Part shown: positions 62,409 through 64,000 of the stretch, one piece after another | Layout: every line of letters begins with the position of its first letter | How positions within the stretch are numbered: position 1 is the stretch's first letter | NCBI GenBank assembly: GCA_035519675.1 | Contig: DATIWB010000003.1 | Location: 44,290-108,289, forward strand | Source: RPRB01 sp035519675 | GTDB taxonomy: Bacteria > Myxococcota > Myxococcia > Myxococcales > Myxococcaceae | Direction: 5' to 3' | Length of the DNA: 64,000 bases | The notes under the pieces: generated by a model | The model's input: only the letters and a program-made list of their open reading frames with translations | Databases searched by the model: none | What the model was told of the DNA's origin: nothing | Program-made: the position numbers and the translations under genes

Positions 62409-62924
62409 ATGCGGTGGGCGGCGCGCGTGGGATGCGCCCTGGTGGGGCTCGGTCTGGGCGGCTGTGGAGGCGGCGCGGGTGGCGGTCCGGTGCGCTCCGC
62501 CTCCCGGCCGGCGGCGGCCGCGCTGGCCGGGACCTGCTCGGTGGACGGGGTGCGCATCGAGGTGGAGGAAGGGGTGCTGGGCGGCCTTGGAGGCGAGACG
62601 CCCTGCAGCTACTCGGGCCGCTTCGTCTCGGTCTGGCGCGCCATCTACCAGGAGCGATGGGGGGGGGTGTCCCTCGACTCCTGGATCGTGCGGATCCGCG
62701 CCCCGGGCCTCCTGGACCGGGCCGGTCACGCCGGCCTCACCTGGTACGACGAGCGGCTCATCGAGCTGAGCCAGAGCCACTTCGAGCTGCTGCCCCACGA
62801 GCTGCACCATGCGCGCCTCGGTGAGCCGTCGAGCGATCACGGCGGGTGGTGCGCCGACTTCGTCCCCTGGGAGCTGGAGCGGAACATCCAGGACGAGCGG
62901 GTTCGCCTCGGCTGCGTGCAGTGA
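62409..62924 (+). CDS. Lipoprotein with HExxH motif, putative metallopeptidase
   Basis: A 171-aa protein with a signal peptide and lipobox LGGC (Cys19). The C-terminal half contains LTWYDERLIELSQSHFELLPHELHHARLG with HELHH at 130-134, the pattern of zincin metallopeptidases, followed by DHGGWC, which could supply a third ligand. No known peptidase family is recognised. The C-terminal coding part is read antisense by the integrase frame that comes through the tRNA. Confidence 0.72.
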   Translation: MRWAARVGCALVGLGLGGCGGGAGGGPVRSASRPAAAALAGTCSVDGVRIEVEEGVLGGLGGETPCSYSGRFVSVWRAIYQERWGGVSLDSWIVRIRAPGLLDRAGHAGLTWYDERLIELSQSHFELLPHELHHARLGEPSSDHGGWCADFVPWELERNIQDERVRLGCVQ

Positions 62925-64000
62925 AGCGGCTTGAACCCGGGGGGGCGGTCGTAGTACCTCGGTCGAGCCGTTCGCGGGAGTAGCTCAGTGGTAGAGCATC
63001 GGCTTCCCAAGCCGAGGGTCGCGGGTTCGACCCCCGTCTCCCGCTCAAGTCAAAAGGGCCGGAACCCCTGGCGTTTTCTGGACGGGATTCCGGCCCTTCG
63101 TGCGTCCGGTGGAGTTTGGGTCCCGCGGGGGTCCCGCTGCCGCTCGCAAACGCGATGGATGGGACCGACGCAGGCTCGGGCATCCCTTCGAACTGGAGCC
63201 GGTCGACACCGGCTCGGAGGAAGTCGTCGGCGAGGTGTCCATAGACCTGCTCGGTCAGCTTTGGGTCTCGGTGTCGGAGCACCTTCTGAACGACGACCAG
63301 GGGCACCTTCTCGCGGAGAAGCAGAGTCGCCGTCGTGTGACGGAGGTCGTGGAACCGAATGGGCCGGACGACCGGCTTGGGCCAGAGCCGCATGTTGCAC
63401 TTGCGGCAGCGCCGGAGGGAGGCGTCAGAAGCGGGCTCCTTGTGCCGACAGCCCCGCCGACGGCACACGTGCTTCCATCCGCGCACGATGCCCGCGCGAC
63501 CGAGCGCCCGACGGAGAACTGCCTCGAGCGCCACCTCTCGCGAAAGCATGCCGCCCGGACCGGGGCAGCTCTTCTGGGGGCAACTGGGGCTGCAGACATG
63601 GGGAAAAACGAGCTCGGAGGGGGACTGCTGAAGGGCGTCGCGCAGCCAGGGCACGAGGGCTGCGGCGATGGGCACCGCGTCGGCGTGACCGCCCTTCGTG
63701 GTCTCGCGGTCCCAGCTGCGTCGGACAACCAAGAGCCGAGCCTCGAGGTCTACGTCCTCGCGCCTAAGCGCGGCGAGCTCACCCTTTCGAAGCCCCGTGT
63801 AGATGGCCGTGGCGTACAGAGGCCGCCATCGAGGGTGCAGTTGAGCGAGCACCCGGGGGACCTCCTCGACCCGCAGATGATCCCCGACCGCGGTCTTCGG
63901 AACCTTCCGCTTCCGAACGAGCGCGACGGGGTTGGCGCCCGGCCAGCGCCCGACGCGGATTGCCGCGGCAAACGCTCGGGAGAGAAAGGCCCGAAGGTGG
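62758..64000 (-). CDS. Tyrosine recombinase/integrase, 5' end outside window
   Basis: The frame is open at the right edge, so the N-terminus is missing. Catalytic residues are all visible: Arg in TGLRKGEL, His-x-x-Arg in FHDLRHTTAT, the third His/Arg in VLRHRDPKLTEQ and Tyr in TEQVYGHL. Between them is a Cys-rich insert (HVCSPSCPQKSC, then VCRRRGCRH and CRKCNMRLW) that could bind zinc. After the catalytic part the frame has no stop and runs antisense through tRNA-Gly (GRRGSNPRPSAWEADALPLS) and into the lipoprotein gene to 62758, so about 100 C-terminal residues are host-derived. The functional protein probably ends nearer 63100. GC and codon use are close to the neighbours. Confidence 0.88.
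   Translation of the reverse strand, partial: HLRAFLSRAFAAAIRVGRWPGANPVALVRKRKVPKTAVGDHLRVEEVPRVLAQLHPRWRPLYATAIYTGLRKGELAALRREDVDLEARLLVVRRSWDRETTKGGHADAVPIAAALVPWLRDALQQSPSELVFPHVCSPSCPQKSCPGPGGMLSREVALEAVLRRALGRAGIVRGWKHVCRRRGCRHKEPASDASLRRCRKCNMRLWPKPVVRPIRFHDLRHTTATLLLREKVPLVVVQKVLRHRDPKLTEQVYGHLADDFLRAGVDRLQFEGMPEPASVPSIAFASGSGTPAGPKLHRTHEGPESRPENARGSGPFDLSGRRGSNPRPSAWEADALPLSYSRERLDRGTTTAPPGSSRFTARSRGEPARPGCSAPAPRGRSRRTTRRDRSTAHRGAHGAARGAAARSGSGSAR
62974..63045 (+). tRNA. tRNA-Gly (anticodon CCC)
   Basis: Cloverleaf with acceptor GCGGGAG/CTCCCGC, D-loop AGCTCAGTGGTAGAGC, anticodon stem-loop CGGCTTCCCAAGCCG with anticodon CCC, and TTCGACC loop. Discriminator U as expected for tRNA-Gly; CCA is not encoded. 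It has an integrase gene at its 3' side. Confidence 0.96.
62974..63045. other. Probable attachment site in tRNA-Gly
   Basis: An integrase gene starts right behind the 3' end of the tRNA and reads towards it, the classic layout of an element inserted at a tRNA gene. The tRNA is intact, so the element carried a copy of the crossover sequence. The other junction is outside the window, so the exact core cannot be given. Confidence 0.7.
63054..63098 (-). terminator. Terminator-like hairpin between integrase and tRNA
   Basis: AAGGGCCGGAA (63054-63064) and TTCCGGCCCTT (63088-63098) are a perfect 11-bp inverted repeat. Read leftward it is followed by TTTT, as in an intrinsic terminator for the integrase transcript; rightward it may end the tRNA-Gly transcript but lacks a U-run. 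It lies inside the open frame. Confidence 0.6.

Noticed and set aside
62988..63767. Plus-strand frame starting within tRNA-Gly
   Set aside because: It begins inside the tRNA and is antisense to the integrase, a known artefact of tRNA-embedded frames.

Overview
The window is about 70% GC, densely coded and rich in overlapping start/stop codons. The gene content points to a myxobacterium-like member of the Myxococcota: a response regulator with a DUF4388-like middle domain, a short OPX exporter paired with its own beta-barrel, many lipoproteins, the yebC-ruvC-ruvA-ruvB order and a complete ISC operon without iscR. This placement is inferred from gene content; there is no rRNA in the window to confirm it.

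Layout. (1) 1-6.1 kb: the 3'-truncated gene of a fibronectin-III lipoprotein, an L-2-hydroxyglutarate-oxidase-like flavoprotein, a glycosyltransferase and a two-repeat cysteine protein of unknown function. (2) 6.1-18.5 kb: a polysaccharide locus. A leftward operon runs from the OPX lipoprotein (start 16813) through a beta-barrel, a receiver protein, a Wzz-like co-polymerase, a degenerate BY-kinase-like protein, a Wzx flippase and five sugar-nucleotide genes to a PIG-L deacetylase (end 6091). The priming WbaP-type transferase is divergent. No Wzy polymerase is recognised. (3) 18.6-27.3 kb: an amino acid:[carrier protein] ligase locus made of a carrier protein, an acyl-CoA-dehydrogenase-like flavoprotein, an aaRS-like ligase, a DUF1839-like protein, a GH2 hydrolase and a double alpha/beta-hydrolase, followed by a convergent Sfp-type phosphopantetheinyl transferase. 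I consider this the most interesting system here: every part for loading an amino acid on a carrier and then modifying it is present, but no product is known. (4) 27.3-32.9 kb: tRNA-Leu and iscS-iscU-iscA-hscB-hscA-fdx behind a strong promoter with a palindrome downstream of it.

(5) 32.9-46.9 kb: a DsbD-like protein, a regulator with a degenerate receiver, yebC-ruvCAB, a conserved unknown, lpxC, a DsbA-like lipoprotein, pyrF, pepA and an XRE regulator. (6) 47-56.2 kb: two divergent polytopic membrane proteins, a DUF1015 protein, serC, a chalcone-isomerase-fold protein, an M13 peptidase and a truncated cysteine-hydrolase gene. (7) 56.4-62.3 kb: a PA0069-like radical SAM protein and a leftward tyrosine-degradation operon (DUF72 gene, fahA, maiA, hppD, hmgA). 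(8) 62.4-64 kb: a putative metallopeptidase lipoprotein, tRNA-Gly(CCC) and the integrase end of a mobile element inserted at that tRNA. The integrase reading frame runs antisense through the tRNA and into the host gene.
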